Assembly (NCBI GenBank): GCA_964399535.1
Contig: CAYNRE010000046.1
Location: forward strand, 124,001-188,000
Direction: 5' to 3'
From: CAYNRE01 sp964399535
GTDB taxonomy: Bacteria > Planctomycetota > Planctomycetia > Pirellulales > CAYNRE01
Length of the DNA: 64,000 bases
Translations under genes and position numbers: made by a program
Shown here: one piece after another, positions 53,579 through 62,279 of the stretch
Layout of the letters: every line of letters starts with the position of its first letter
Position numbering within the stretch: position 1 is the stretch's first letter
Notes under the pieces: generated by a model
What the model was told of the DNA's origin: nothing
What the model saw: the letters and a program-made list of their open reading frames with translations, nothing else
The model's database searches: none

Positions 53579-53672
53579 ACCGCAGATCGATGGGGGCCGT
53601 CTGGCGCAAGGGAAGGCGCCGGTCGCGGCCGTGCGAATTCATAACGACCGAACACCGCTGGGAGCCCACGCG

Positions 53673-54323
53673 ATGGAACGCCCTCGCTCCGCCGCCGCCC
53701 GCTGGGTGGCCTTGGTACTGGTTGGCCTGGTCATGGTTCCGGCCGCCGGCTGCACTGCCGGTGCGATGGCCATGTACCTGATCAAGGGTACGAACGTGCC
53801 CGGCGAGTACGAGGAGCTCAAGCACAAGCGGGTCTTGGTGGTCTGCCGGCCCACCGCGTCGCTGCAGTACTCCAACGCCAGTGTCAGTAAGCAACTGGCG
53901 CGCCTGGTCTCGCTGCGGTTGGACCAAAACATTCGCAAGATCGACGTGGTCGACCCCCGCGACGTCGAGGCCTGGACCGACGAGAACGATTGGGACGACT
54001 TCACCGAGGTGGGCGAAGCGCTCAAGGCCGAGGTCGTGATCGCAATCGAGTTGGACCAGTTCTCGCTCTACCAGGGGCAAACGCTGTACCAGGGCCGGGC
54101 CAACGCCACGGTAACGGTCTACGAGGTTGCGGGGGGCGACGTGTTGTTTGAGAAGTCGCTGCCGCAAATCGTCTTTCCGCCGAACTCGGGTATCCCCGCC
54201 TCGGACCGGCCCGAGGGCGAGTTCCGCGCCCAATTCTTGCAGCGGCTGGCCGACCAATTGGGCAACCTGTTCTATCCGCACGATGCCCATAACGACATCG
54301 CGGTCGACAGCATGGCCCTGTAG
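53673..54323 (+). CDS. Lipoprotein of unknown function
   Basis: A 216-residue lipoprotein: hydrophobic WVALVLVGLVMVPAAGC with a lipobox ending in Cys. The mature part looks like an alpha/beta fold: KRVLVVCRPTASLQYSN, LRLDQNIRKIDVVDPRDVEAW, EVVIAIELDQFSLY, with a C-terminal FLQRLADQLGNLFYPHDA. It resembles planctomycete lipoproteins with a DUF799-like or TolB-N-like layout, a guess only. ATG at 53673 has GGGAG 9 bases upstream; a GTG at 53631 would add 14 residues. Same strand as the DUF2752 gene. Confidence 0.78.
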   Translation: MERPRSAAARWVALVLVGLVMVPAAGCTAGAMAMYLIKGTNVPGEYEELKHKRVLVVCRPTASLQYSNASVSKQLARLVSLRLDQNIRKIDVVDPRDVEAWTDENDWDDFTEVGEALKAEVVIAIELDQFSLYQGQTLYQGRANATVTVYEVAGGDVLFEKSLPQIVFPPNSGIPASDRPEGEFRAQFLQRLADQLGNLFYPHDAHNDIAVDSMAL

Positions 54324-54513
54324 CGGCTAACCCAAGGAGCTGCCGCTCGAGCTTGCTGGCGCCCCGAGGCAGGCGGCCGCGTTGACCCTGGGGGCCGCCG
54401 CAACTAGCATGGCGCTTCAGGGGTTGCACTGCCGAGCGAGCCCGCCGGGGCGCTCCGCGGGCCCCGCTGGGGCGCTCTTGGTCACGTTTCCGTTGCGGCG
54501 GGAGATGTCGCGC

Positions 54514-55461
54514 ATGATTGCAGTTTCGGCCCTCGGCCGATGCCGAGCCGCTCTGGTCCTGGCGGGGCTATTGGCCGGTGGGCTGGGGGGCGCCCGTGGC
54601 TTGGCGCAAGAGGCGACCGATCCGGCCGACACCACCCCCCCGGAAAGGCTCGTCGAGCTTGAGACCCAAGACGGTGTCCAGCTCAAGGCCATGTACTACC
54701 CCGGCACCAAGGGCCGGGACAGCGTCTGCCTGATGATGCTGCACGCCTTCCGCGGCAGCCGGGCCGACTATCATCGCCTGGCCAAGGAATTGCAAACCGA
54801 GCTGGGCTACGCCATCCTCGTTCCGGATCTGCGCGGACACGGCGAGAGCGTGCGCGTGGCGCGCTCCACGGTCGATCTTACGCCCGATCGGATGCGCCCC
54901 AGCGATTTTCAGGCAATGGTCGGAGCCGATATGGAAACGCTCCGCCGCTTCCTGCGCGATGAACACAACGCGGAACAGTTGAACCTCGACCGCCTGGGCT
55001 TGATCGGCGCTGAGATGGGCGCGGTCGTAGCCATGGTCTGGGCGGCCTACGACTGGAGCATGCCTCCCTTGGGCAAAATGAAACAGGGCGAGTTCGTCAA
55101 AGCCCTGGTGCTGCTTTCGCCGCAGTTGGTCTATCGCGGTTTGAACGCCAACCAGGCCCTACGCTCCGAGGCCTTTCGCTCCGAGTTGAGCTTGCTGGTG
55201 ATCTCGGGAAAGGAAGACAGCGAAAACAATCGTCACGCAACGCGGGTGTTCGACCTGATCGCGCCGCATCGCCGCCGCGAGGCCGACTACGACGACGCGA
55301 GCAAGAAGACCTTGTTTCGCTACGAAGCACCGACCTCGCTTCAGGGCACCGGCCTGCTCGGTCAAAACCTGGGAATCGAATCGCTGATCGCCGATTTCAC
55401 CGAGCTTAAGCTGACCCAGCCCGATCTTCCCTGGGTCACCCTGCGGCGGCCGAACGATTAA
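54514..55461 (+). CDS. Exported alpha/beta-hydrolase-fold protein lacking the catalytic serine
   Basis: A 315-residue protein with signal peptide (AALVLAGLLAGGLGGARGLAQ). The fold is recognisable: MMLHAFRGSRADYHRLAKEL, LVPDLRGHGESVRV, and the elbow region LGLIGAEMGAVVAM, where the position of the nucleophile serine is Glu. No other serine sits in an elbow. It probably lost hydrolase activity and has a binding role, or has an unusual mechanism. ATG at 54514 is supported by GGGAG about 9 bases before. It follows the lipoprotein gene by 190 bases. Confidence 0.8.
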   Translation: MIAVSALGRCRAALVLAGLLAGGLGGARGLAQEATDPADTTPPERLVELETQDGVQLKAMYYPGTKGRDSVCLMMLHAFRGSRADYHRLAKELQTELGYAILVPDLRGHGESVRVARSTVDLTPDRMRPSDFQAMVGADMETLRRFLRDEHNAEQLNLDRLGLIGAEMGAVVAMVWAAYDWSMPPLGKMKQGEFVKALVLLSPQLVYRGLNANQALRSEAFRSELSLLVISGKEDSENNRHATRVFDLIAPHRRREADYDDASKKTLFRYEAPTSLQGTGLLGQNLGIESLIADFTELKLTQPDLPWVTLRRPND

Positions 55462-55566
55462 GCCCGGGACCTCGCTCGATCGGGGCAGCGCGGAAATCGG
55501 GCCGCCCCGAATTGTCGCCGGCGTTGCCGCGCGATAAAGTCTCCCACTGGCCGACGCCCCACGTTC

Positions 55567-55620
55567 GGGCGCTCGCGACCCAACGGGCGCTCGCGACCCA
55601 ACGGGCTCGTGCGACCCAAC
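55567..55620. repeat. 18-base tandem repeat, three copies
   Basis: Two identical 18-base copies (GGGCGCTCGCGACCCAAC) at 55567-55584 and 55585-55602 and a third at 55603-55620 with two changes. Intergenic, upstream of the BNR gene. Confidence 0.9.
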
Positions 55621-55722
55621 GGGCCGGCACTCTGCGCCGGGCATCCCTCTGGGGTGTCGTGCCTGCCGGTCGCCGTCGCGCAAAGCGGGGCTCTCATCGG
55701 TTTCATAGCTGGAAAGGCCACC

Positions 55723-56838
55723 ATGCGCCGAGTTCGCTTGCTGATCGGTACCCGCAAAGGAGCGTTCGTTCTCACCTCCGACGCCGCGCGTCGCGACTGG
55801 AGCGTGAGCGGGCCGTTCTTTGCCGGTTGGGAGGTGTACCACGTGCAAGGCTCGCCGGTGAATCCGGACCGGCTGTACGCCTCGCAATCGAGCGGCTGGT
55901 TCGGCCAATTGATCCAGCGCAGCGACGACGGTGGCCGAAACTGGCTACCGGTCGGCAATCAGTTTCTGTACGACGGCGACGCCGGCACCCACCAGTGGTA
56001 CGACGGCACGCCCCACCCCTGGGAATTCCAGCGGGTGTGGATCTTGCAGCCCTCGCTGACCGAGCCGGAAACGGTCTACGCGGGAGTGGCCGACGCGGCC
56101 CTTTTTCGCTCTCGCGATGGCGGACAATCGTGGCAGGAACTGGCCGGCCTGCGGCGCCACGGCACTGGCCCGAATTGGTCTCCCGGCGCCGGCGGATTGT
56201 GCCTGCACACCATCTTGCTCGACCCGTCGAATCCCGAGCGGATGTACGTGGCGATCTCGGCGGCGGGCGCCTTTCGCAGCGACGACGCCGGCGTTAGCTG
56301 GCGCCCGATTAACCAGGGGCTCGTCTCCGACCAGATTCCCGACCCCACGGCCGAGGTGGGCCACTGTGTTCACGGCGTGGCCCTGCACCCGGCGCGCCCC
56401 AATGTGCTCTTCATGCAAAAGCACTGGGATGTCATGCGCAGCGACGATTCGGGCGACCATTGGCACGAAGTGAGCGGCAATTTGCCGAGCGACTTCGGTT
56501 TTCCCATTGCCGTCCACGCCCATGAACCCGAGACCATTTACGTCGTACCGATCAAGAGCGATTCCGAGCATTTCCCCCCCGACGGAAAACTGCGGGTGTA
56601 CCGCAGCCGGAGCGGCGGCCAACAGTGGGAGGCGCTCACCAACGGGCTCCCCCAGCAAGATTGCTACGTCAACGTGCTGCGCAGCGCGCTGGCGGTCGAT
56701 TCGCTCGACTCCTGCGGTATTTACCTGGGCACCACCGGCGGCCAGGTATACGCTTCGACCGACTCGGGCGACCACTGGGCACCGATCGTTCGCGATTTGC
56801 CCCCCGTGCTGTCGGTCGAGGTGCAGACCCTGTCATGA
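55723..56838 (+). CDS. BNR-repeat (sialidase-like) propeller protein
   Basis: A 371-residue cytoplasmic-looking beta-propeller, with no signal peptide. It has BNR/Asp-box repeats (SDDGGRNW, SRDGGQSW, SDDAGVSW, SDDSGDHW, STDSGDHW), each 40-80 residues apart. Opening RVRLLIGTRKGAFVLTSD is typical of this group, sometimes annotated as exo-alpha-sialidase or glycosyl hydrolase, but no catalytic site is assigned. ATG at 55723 has GGAAAGG upstream. Its stop overlaps the ATG of the next, MoaD/ThiS-like gene. Confidence 0.9.
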   Translation: MRRVRLLIGTRKGAFVLTSDAARRDWSVSGPFFAGWEVYHVQGSPVNPDRLYASQSSGWFGQLIQRSDDGGRNWLPVGNQFLYDGDAGTHQWYDGTPHPWEFQRVWILQPSLTEPETVYAGVADAALFRSRDGGQSWQELAGLRRHGTGPNWSPGAGGLCLHTILLDPSNPERMYVAISAAGAFRSDDAGVSWRPINQGLVSDQIPDPTAEVGHCVHGVALHPARPNVLFMQKHWDVMRSDDSGDHWHEVSGNLPSDFGFPIAVHAHEPETIYVVPIKSDSEHFPPDGKLRVYRSRSGGQQWEALTNGLPQQDCYVNVLRSALAVDSLDSCGIYLGTTGGQVYASTDSGDHWAPIVRDLPPVLSVEVQTLS

Positions 56839-57131
56839 TCCGGGTTCAGTTGCCCTATCACCTGCGCAATCTGGCCCAGGTCGCGGGCGAAGTGCAGTTG
56901 GAGCTTACCGGGCCGGCGACTCAGCGAACCGTGCTCGACGCGCTCGAGGGGCGCTTTCCGAGCCTGCGCGGCACGATCCGCGACCCGCTCAGCGGCCGGC
57001 GCCGGGCGTTCATTCGGTTCTTCGCTTGCCAGCGCGACCTGTCGCATGAAGCGCCCGACGAGCCGCTGCCCGAGGAAGTCTCCCAGGGCACCGAGCCGCT
57101 GTTGGTCGTGGGGGCCATGGCCGGCGGGTGA
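56835..57131 (+). CDS. MoaD/ThiS family sulfur-carrier-like protein
   Basis: A 98-residue ubiquitin-like beta-grasp protein. It ends in Gly-Gly (VVGAMAGG), the residue pair thiocarboxylated or conjugated in MoaD/ThiS. Core segments are LDALEGRFPSLRGTIRD and RRRAFIRFFACQRDL. The start codon overlaps the propeller stop (ATGA), so the pair is translationally coupled. No MoeB/ThiF-type activating enzyme is in this window. Function of this subgroup is unclear; sulfur carrier is the default. Confidence 0.9.
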   Translation: MIRVQLPYHLRNLAQVAGEVQLELTGPATQRTVLDALEGRFPSLRGTIRDPLSGRRRAFIRFFACQRDLSHEAPDEPLPEEVSQGTEPLLVVGAMAGG

Positions 57132-57160
57132 GCAATGCCCGCCCGCACCGAGAGGGCCGC

Positions 57161-58093
57161 CTAGGGAAGGACCAGCAGCATTCCCTCGCGCAGATCGCCG
57201 GGGCTGGCGAGCCGATCGCGGTTGGCCGCGAAGAGTTCCTGGTAGCGATCGGCATCTCCCAGAAACCGTCGGGCCAGGTCGCGGAGCGTGTCGTGGCGCT
57301 TGACCCGATAGGTAAGCGGCTCGCTTGAGTAAGAAGCCAACTGGTTGCCATCGCCGCTTTGGGCCCGAGCCCCCGCGCTGGGGAGCGGTACCAGCCGGCT
57401 TGGCTCGCCGTCGAGCGGCTCGCTTTCGGCCGACTCGGCGTCGGGGGTCGTCGCCGCCTGGTCGTATCCGCTGCCGATCGCCCGGGGGGGAATCCGCAGC
57501 CGGCGGCCGATTGGCAACACGTCGGGGTTTTTCAGCACCTCGCGATTCGCTTCGTAGATTTCGAGGTAGCGCGAAGCGCTCCCCAGGTAACGAACCGCCA
57601 GGTTCGAAAGCGTGTCGCCATCGGCGATGAGATGCACAATGTGCTCGCCTCCCTGGTCAATCGCCGCTGCCTGGGAGGGCCGAGGGGCCGGCATCGGAGC
57701 AAAGGCAGAGCCGCCTTCGGCAGCGCCGGGCGGGGCGCCCGTGGCCGCCGAGATTCTGCTGGTCGCCTCGGGAAACTCGGCCGACAGCGGCGTGGGCCAG
57801 TCCAAATCGCCAGCGGTCGAACCGGTTTCCGCGCCAGCCAGTGGTGATAGGTCGCCGGGGGTGAGCGGGGCTGCGGGGTCGACCGCGGCAATCGTTCCCT
57901 CGAGGTGGCTCGAAATCAACGGCGCTTCGATCACGGCCGGCGCCGGGGCGAGCGGTGCCCGCCGAGGAGCCTCGGCCGGGGCTTCGGCGGTGGGGGCGGG
58001 CGCGCGGCGAAACACCATCGACGCCAGCAGCCCGAGCACCAGAATGCCCAGCGCCACGCCGGTTCGAGCTTGCCGTGCCATGTCCATCGACAT
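57161..58093 (-). CDS. LysM domain protein with N-terminal membrane anchor
   Basis: A 310-residue protein. A single N-terminal hydrophobic segment (TGVALGILVLGLLASMVF) is followed by about 120 residues of Ala/Pro/Ser linker, a first LysM (roughly 150-200; HLIADGDTLSNLAVRYLG), a second linker, and a second LysM at the very C-terminus (YRVKRHDTLRDLARRFLGDADRY). LysM binds peptidoglycan or related GlcNAc polymers in the periplasm. The start is one of several ATGs near 58093. No catalytic domain. Convergent with the MoaD-like gene (about 30 bases apart). Confidence 0.9.
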   Translation of the reverse strand: MSMDMARQARTGVALGILVLGLLASMVFRRAPAPTAEAPAEAPRRAPLAPAPAVIEAPLISSHLEGTIAAVDPAAPLTPGDLSPLAGAETGSTAGDLDWPTPLSAEFPEATSRISAATGAPPGAAEGGSAFAPMPAPRPSQAAAIDQGGEHIVHLIADGDTLSNLAVRYLGSASRYLEIYEANREVLKNPDVLPIGRRLRIPPRAIGSGYDQAATTPDAESAESEPLDGEPSRLVPLPSAGARAQSGDGNQLASYSSEPLTYRVKRHDTLRDLARRFLGDADRYQELFAANRDRLASPGDLREGMLLVLP

Positions 58094-58630
58094 CAATCCC
58101 CGCTCGCCGCCCCGAAGCGGCCACCGCCGCGCTGGGGGCAGCCGCCTTAACTCTTCGCGACAATTCGTGATCTAGCAAGCCGCCAGGCCCAGAATCTCGG
58201 CGAGTTGTTGGCTTCTTCGTCTGCTGTAGCGCCCGCGCCCGGGCTGGCGCTCGCGTAGACCAGAGTGGCTTTGACGGTGAGCGAAAGTTTGCCGCTTCGC
58301 GCCGGGCCCCAGGCGCTGCGCCCGGCGGGGCCCGGTGAGGCCGGCGCGCCGCGAGACCGACTTGGATCGCGCGACGTCCGGTTGCAAGAACGGCTTGCAG
58401 CAGGCTTGCGCCATCGGGCCTGCACCGGCGCATTCGCCGGCTTTTCTCGGCCGTATTACTCTGCCGACACGGGCTTTTCCCGTGCCGAACGACTGCACTT
58501 GGCCCCCAGCGAGGCCCGAAATATACTAAACAGGCGTTTACTATCGCGACCGCTCGCGTAGGTTGCGCTGGCCAGCGCACTCGCGAACCGGCTCGCTGAG
58601 ACGAAAACACCCCCTCTAGGGGCACACGGC
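58094..58630. other. Divergent intergenic region upstream of mrfA
   Basis: About 535 bases between divergent LysM and mrfA genes. No supported gene. A locally AT-rich AAATATACTAAACAG at 58520-58534, 100 bases before mrfA, is the best candidate for a promoter element. Confidence 0.4.
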
Positions 58631-61078
58631 ATGGATGTCGCCGCGCTCATTGAACGGATGCGTCGCCAGCCCTGGTACGCCGGGCAACTGGTTCACGTCG
58701 AGACCTTGCCCACGCGTGCGGGCCGATTTGCCACGCCGCGCCAACCGCTGCCGCCGGCGCTGAGCGCGCTGTTGGCCGCGCGGGGAATCGAGCAGCTTTA
58801 CACCCATCAGGTGGCCGCGCTGGAACTGGCCCGCGTGGGCCAGCCCTGGGTGGTGGTGAGCGGCACCGCCAGCGGCAAGACGCTTTGTTACCACCTGCCG
58901 ATTCTGGAAGCCGCCTTGGCCGATCCCGAGGCGCGGGCACTTTACCTGTACCCGACCAAGGCCCTGGCCCAAGACCAACTCAAGGGTTTGCTCGAGCTGC
59001 TCTCGGGCGACGAGGCGCTACACCGGCAAATTCTGGCCGGCGTGTACGACGGCGATACCCCCACGCCCCAGCGGCGGCGAATCAAAGCCGAAGCGCAGTT
59101 GGTGTTGTCGAACCCCGACATGTTGCACGCCTCGGTGCTTCCCTACCACCCTAAGTGGTCGAGGTTTTTCTCCGAGCTGCGCTACGTGGTGCTCGACGAG
59201 GTCCACAATTACCGGGGCATTTTGGGGGCCCACGTGGCGTGCGTGTTGCGGCGGTTGGCCCGAGTGTGTGCCCATTACGGTTCCAACCCGGTGCTGTTGG
59301 CGGCCAGCGCCACGATTGCCAATCCGGGCGAGTTGGTTTCGCGGCTGATCGGCCAGGAAGCGACGGTCATCGACGACGACGGGGCGCCCCGGGGGCGGAA
59401 GTATTTCGCGCTTTGGAACCCCGCGCCGCTGGGCAACGACCAGCTCGCCCGGCGCAGCGCCACCGACGACGCGGTCGAGTGGCTTTCAGCCGCGGTGCTG
59501 GCGGGCGGACAAGCCTTGGCTTTCGCCCGCACGCGCCAGGCCACCGAGCTGTTGCATCGCTACACCGCCGAGCGGCTTACGGCCGAGTGCTCGCCCTTGG
59601 CTGCGCAGGTGCGCGCCTATCGGGGCGGTTACCTGCCCAACGAGCGCCGCGAGATCGAGGCCGGTCTGGCCAGCGGCTCCATCCGCGGAGTGGCGGCCAC
59701 CAATGCCTTGGAGCTGGGCGTCGACATCGGTTCGCTCGATGTCTCGCTGCTGGTCGGTTATCCCGGCACCATTGCCAGCACCTGGCAGCAGGCGGGCCGC
59801 AGCGGCCGCCGCCAGGGCGAAAGCCTGACCGTGCTGTTGGCTGGCAACGACCCGATCGATCAGTACCTGCTCCGGCATCCCGATTACTTCTTTGCCCAGT
59901 CGCCCGAACACGCGGCCATCGACCCCGAGAACCCCTACGTTCTCACCTCGCACCTGCGGGCGGCGGCGTTCGAACTGCCATTGGCCGCGGCCGACACCGT
60001 TCGGTTTGGCGAGTTAGCCGAGCCGATCACCGAGCTGCTGGTGGGTGCCAACGAATTGAATGAAATTGGCGGGCGCCGCTATTTCGCGGGCGACCAGAAT
60101 CCTTCAGCGCGAATCAACCTGCGCCACATGAGCGACAACACGTTTGCCATCGTGCTGCGGCGCGCCAAGGCCCGGCCGGGCGAGCCGCCACCGGTGGGGC
60201 GGCGCCGCCGCGACGACGGCCCGCTGGAGCTGGATCACGAGGTGATCGCCAATGTCGATGCGATCAGCGCGCCAGAACTGATTTACCCCGAGGCTGTTTA
60301 CCTGCACCACGGCGAGCCCTACTTCGTGCGCGAACTGGACCTGGAAGGCAAAGTGGCCTACGTCGAGCGACACGAAATGGACTACTACACACAGGCCGTT
60401 TTGGAAAGCCGGGTGAAACTGGGCCACGAGCGGCAAGCCAGCGCCGGCGCGGGCGACGAGAGTCGCTACGGCGACCTGGAAGTAAGCTGGCAAACCGTGG
60501 CCTTTAAGAAAATCAAGTTCAACACCCGCGAAAACTTGGGGTTGGGGCCAGTCAATATTCCGGCCCAGACGCTACCGAGCACCGGCCTGTGGATGACTCC
60601 CGCTGCCTCGTTGCGCGCGGCGCTGCGGGCCGAGCGACTGCGCACCAGCGAGGCCCTGGTCGGCCTGCGCAATCTGGCCCTGACCGTGTTGCCGCTGGTG
60701 GCCATGTGCGATAGTCGCGACCTGGGCGGGGTGGTCGATAGCCAGAACCTGGGCGCAAGCACCCTGATTCTTTACGACCGTTACCCAGGGGGGCTGGGCT
60801 ACTGTGAAAAGGCGTATCATCAGCGCACCGTGCTCTGGCGGCTTTGCAGGCAACTGGTCGACGAGTGCCCCTGCGACCAGGGGTGTCCTAGTTGTGTCGG
60901 GCTGCCCAACTTGCGGCCCGCCATTCACTCCGACCCCGACCTGTCGCGCGGCTACCCCATTCCCGATAAGCGAGCCACCCAGCGGCTGCTGGCCTTGCTG
61001 GTCGAGGCGGCGGAGTCGGAGTCGACGTCAAGCGATTCACTGAGAGCCAGGCCGGCCGCCTTGGCGGCGCTAGGCTAA
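58631..61078 (+). CDS. mrfA: MrfA/YprA-type DEAD/DEAH helicase with C-terminal zinc cluster
   Basis: An 815-residue superfamily 2 helicase. Walker A SGTASGKT ends at Thr84 (Lys83), the DEVH box is at 189-192 (LDEVHNYRG), SATIANPGEL is motif III and QAGRSGRRQGE motif VI. The C-terminal region is DUF1998-like, ending in a four-Cys cluster, CPCDQGCPSC (about 747-756). Bacillus MrfA (YprA) repairs mitomycin-type crosslinks with MrfB. Directly downstream is a YprB-like nuclease, so the pair is conserved. ATG at 58631 has AGGGG 8 bases upstream. Confidence 0.94.
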   Translation: MDVAALIERMRRQPWYAGQLVHVETLPTRAGRFATPRQPLPPALSALLAARGIEQLYTHQVAALELARVGQPWVVVSGTASGKTLCYHLPILEAALADPEARALYLYPTKALAQDQLKGLLELLSGDEALHRQILAGVYDGDTPTPQRRRIKAEAQLVLSNPDMLHASVLPYHPKWSRFFSELRYVVLDEVHNYRGILGAHVACVLRRLARVCAHYGSNPVLLAASATIANPGELVSRLIGQEATVIDDDGAPRGRKYFALWNPAPLGNDQLARRSATDDAVEWLSAAVLAGGQALAFARTRQATELLHRYTAERLTAECSPLAAQVRAYRGGYLPNERREIEAGLASGSIRGVAATNALELGVDIGSLDVSLLVGYPGTIASTWQQAGRSGRRQGESLTVLLAGNDPIDQYLLRHPDYFFAQSPEHAAIDPENPYVLTSHLRAAAFELPLAAADTVRFGELAEPITELLVGANELNEIGGRRYFAGDQNPSARINLRHMSDNTFAIVLRRAKARPGEPPPVGRRRRDDGPLELDHEVIANVDAISAPELIYPEAVYLHHGEPYFVRELDLEGKVAYVERHEMDYYTQAVLESRVKLGHERQASAGAGDESRYGDLEVSWQTVAFKKIKFNTRENLGLGPVNIPAQTLPSTGLWMTPAASLRAALRAERLRTSEALVGLRNLALTVLPLVAMCDSRDLGGVVDSQNLGASTLILYDRYPGGLGYCEKAYHQRTVLWRLCRQLVDECPCDQGCPSCVGLPNLRPAIHSDPDLSRGYPIPDKRATQRLLALLVEAAESESTSSDSLRARPAALAALG

Positions 61079-61192
61079 CGGTCGTTCGAATCACGTTTCC
61101 GGGCAGCCGTCGGCCGGTTCTGGCGCAGATTGCTGGCTAGCGGGGCAGGGCAGGGGGCTCGGGGGTTGTTTCGCGTAGCGAAAGGCAGAACC

Positions 61193-62227
61193 GTGACGCT
61201 AAGCCAGGCCTTGCGCGAGCGATTGGAAGCCTTGAATCGCCAGCGCCTGGCCGACTCGCCTCGGCCCGGCGACTCGCAAACGGCCCCGTCGTCGTACACC
61301 TCCCTGGTGGGCAACTTCGCCCGTGCCTGCGCGGGTGCTCTGGCCGTGAATGCGGCCGATTCGCACGGAGACTCGCTGCCCAGTCCGAGCGAGGTGACCA
61401 ATTTTGCCGGCTCGCACTTGTTATACGAGCAGCCCTTGGCCGCGTTCTGGCGAGGCAGTAGCGGCGTGTGGCAACCCGCCGAGGGCCCGGCCGAAGACCC
61501 GCCGCCGCGGACCGACCAGCTTACGCGCACCTTGCTCCGGCTGCGCGCGATCTGGCCCCATGGGCTGCTGCTCTTCGACCTGGAAACTTGTGGTCTGGCC
61601 GGTTCGCCGATCTTTCTGGCGGGGTTGGTGCGCGAAGGCGGCCAAGGGCCGGTGCTCGAGCAGTTGCTGGCCCGCGATTACAGTGAGGAGCCGGCGATCC
61701 TGGCATCGCTCTGGCAGCGGGTTGCCGAGTGCCAGATGCTGGTTTCGTTCAATGGCAAGTCGTTCGACTGGCCGCTGGTGCAAGATCGGAGCAATTTACA
61801 CGGACTGGGGCGCGACATGCGCGGCCGGCGCTCGGCGGCGGGGCCGGTGCAGCCCGCAACCGCACCGCCCCAGGGGCCGCGCGACCCTCGGCCTCAGCCG
61901 CAGCATTGCGACTTGTTGCACCACGCCCGGCGTCGCTGGCGGCAACAGCTTCCCGACTGCAAGCTGCAAACGCTCGAAGGGTACCTCTGCCGCCGACTGC
62001 GGCGCGCCGACGTGCCGGGGCGCGAAATTCCTCAGCGGTACCACCAGTATGTGCGGGAGCGCCAAGCGCACCTGCTCGCGGGCATTCTCTCGCACAACGC
62101 GCTCGATTTGGTCACGCTGGCGCAACTGACCTGGATTCTGGTCAACGAGCCCATCCCGCCGCCGGCCACGAAGGCTCGTCGGGCAGGCAACCGCCGTGCC
62201 TCGTCCGACGACCAGCAGGCGGCTTAG
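61193..62227 (+). CDS. mrfB: MrfB/YprB-type RNase H-like exonuclease
   Basis: A 344-residue protein with an RNase-H-like (DEDD) nuclease domain. Acidic residues are in LLFDLETCGL, FNGKSFDWPL and HNALDLVTLAQL. The N-terminal 120 residues are less conserved and carry LLYEQPLAAFW. A 30-residue Pro/Arg/Gln-rich insertion (around RPQPQHCDLLHHARRRW) separates two of the motifs. GTG at 61193 has an AAAGG site; longer in-frame starts lack one. Follows mrfA by about 115 bases on the same strand. Processes DNA after the helicase in crosslink repair (inferred from B. subtilis). Confidence 0.9.
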   Translation: MTLSQALRERLEALNRQRLADSPRPGDSQTAPSSYTSLVGNFARACAGALAVNAADSHGDSLPSPSEVTNFAGSHLLYEQPLAAFWRGSSGVWQPAEGPAEDPPPRTDQLTRTLLRLRAIWPHGLLLFDLETCGLAGSPIFLAGLVREGGQGPVLEQLLARDYSEEPAILASLWQRVAECQMLVSFNGKSFDWPLVQDRSNLHGLGRDMRGRRSAAGPVQPATAPPQGPRDPRPQPQHCDLLHHARRRWRQQLPDCKLQTLEGYLCRRLRRADVPGREIPQRYHQYVRERQAHLLAGILSHNALDLVTLAQLTWILVNEPIPPPATKARRAGNRRASSDDQQAA

Positions 62228-62279
62228 TTCCGCGGGCAGTCGCGGGCGGAAATGGTACGGCCCCGGCGCCAAAGGCCTG

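Noticed and set aside
61075..61110. GTCGTTCGAATCACG, resembling the T-loop of a tRNA
   Set aside because: No acceptor or anticodon stems can be drawn around it.
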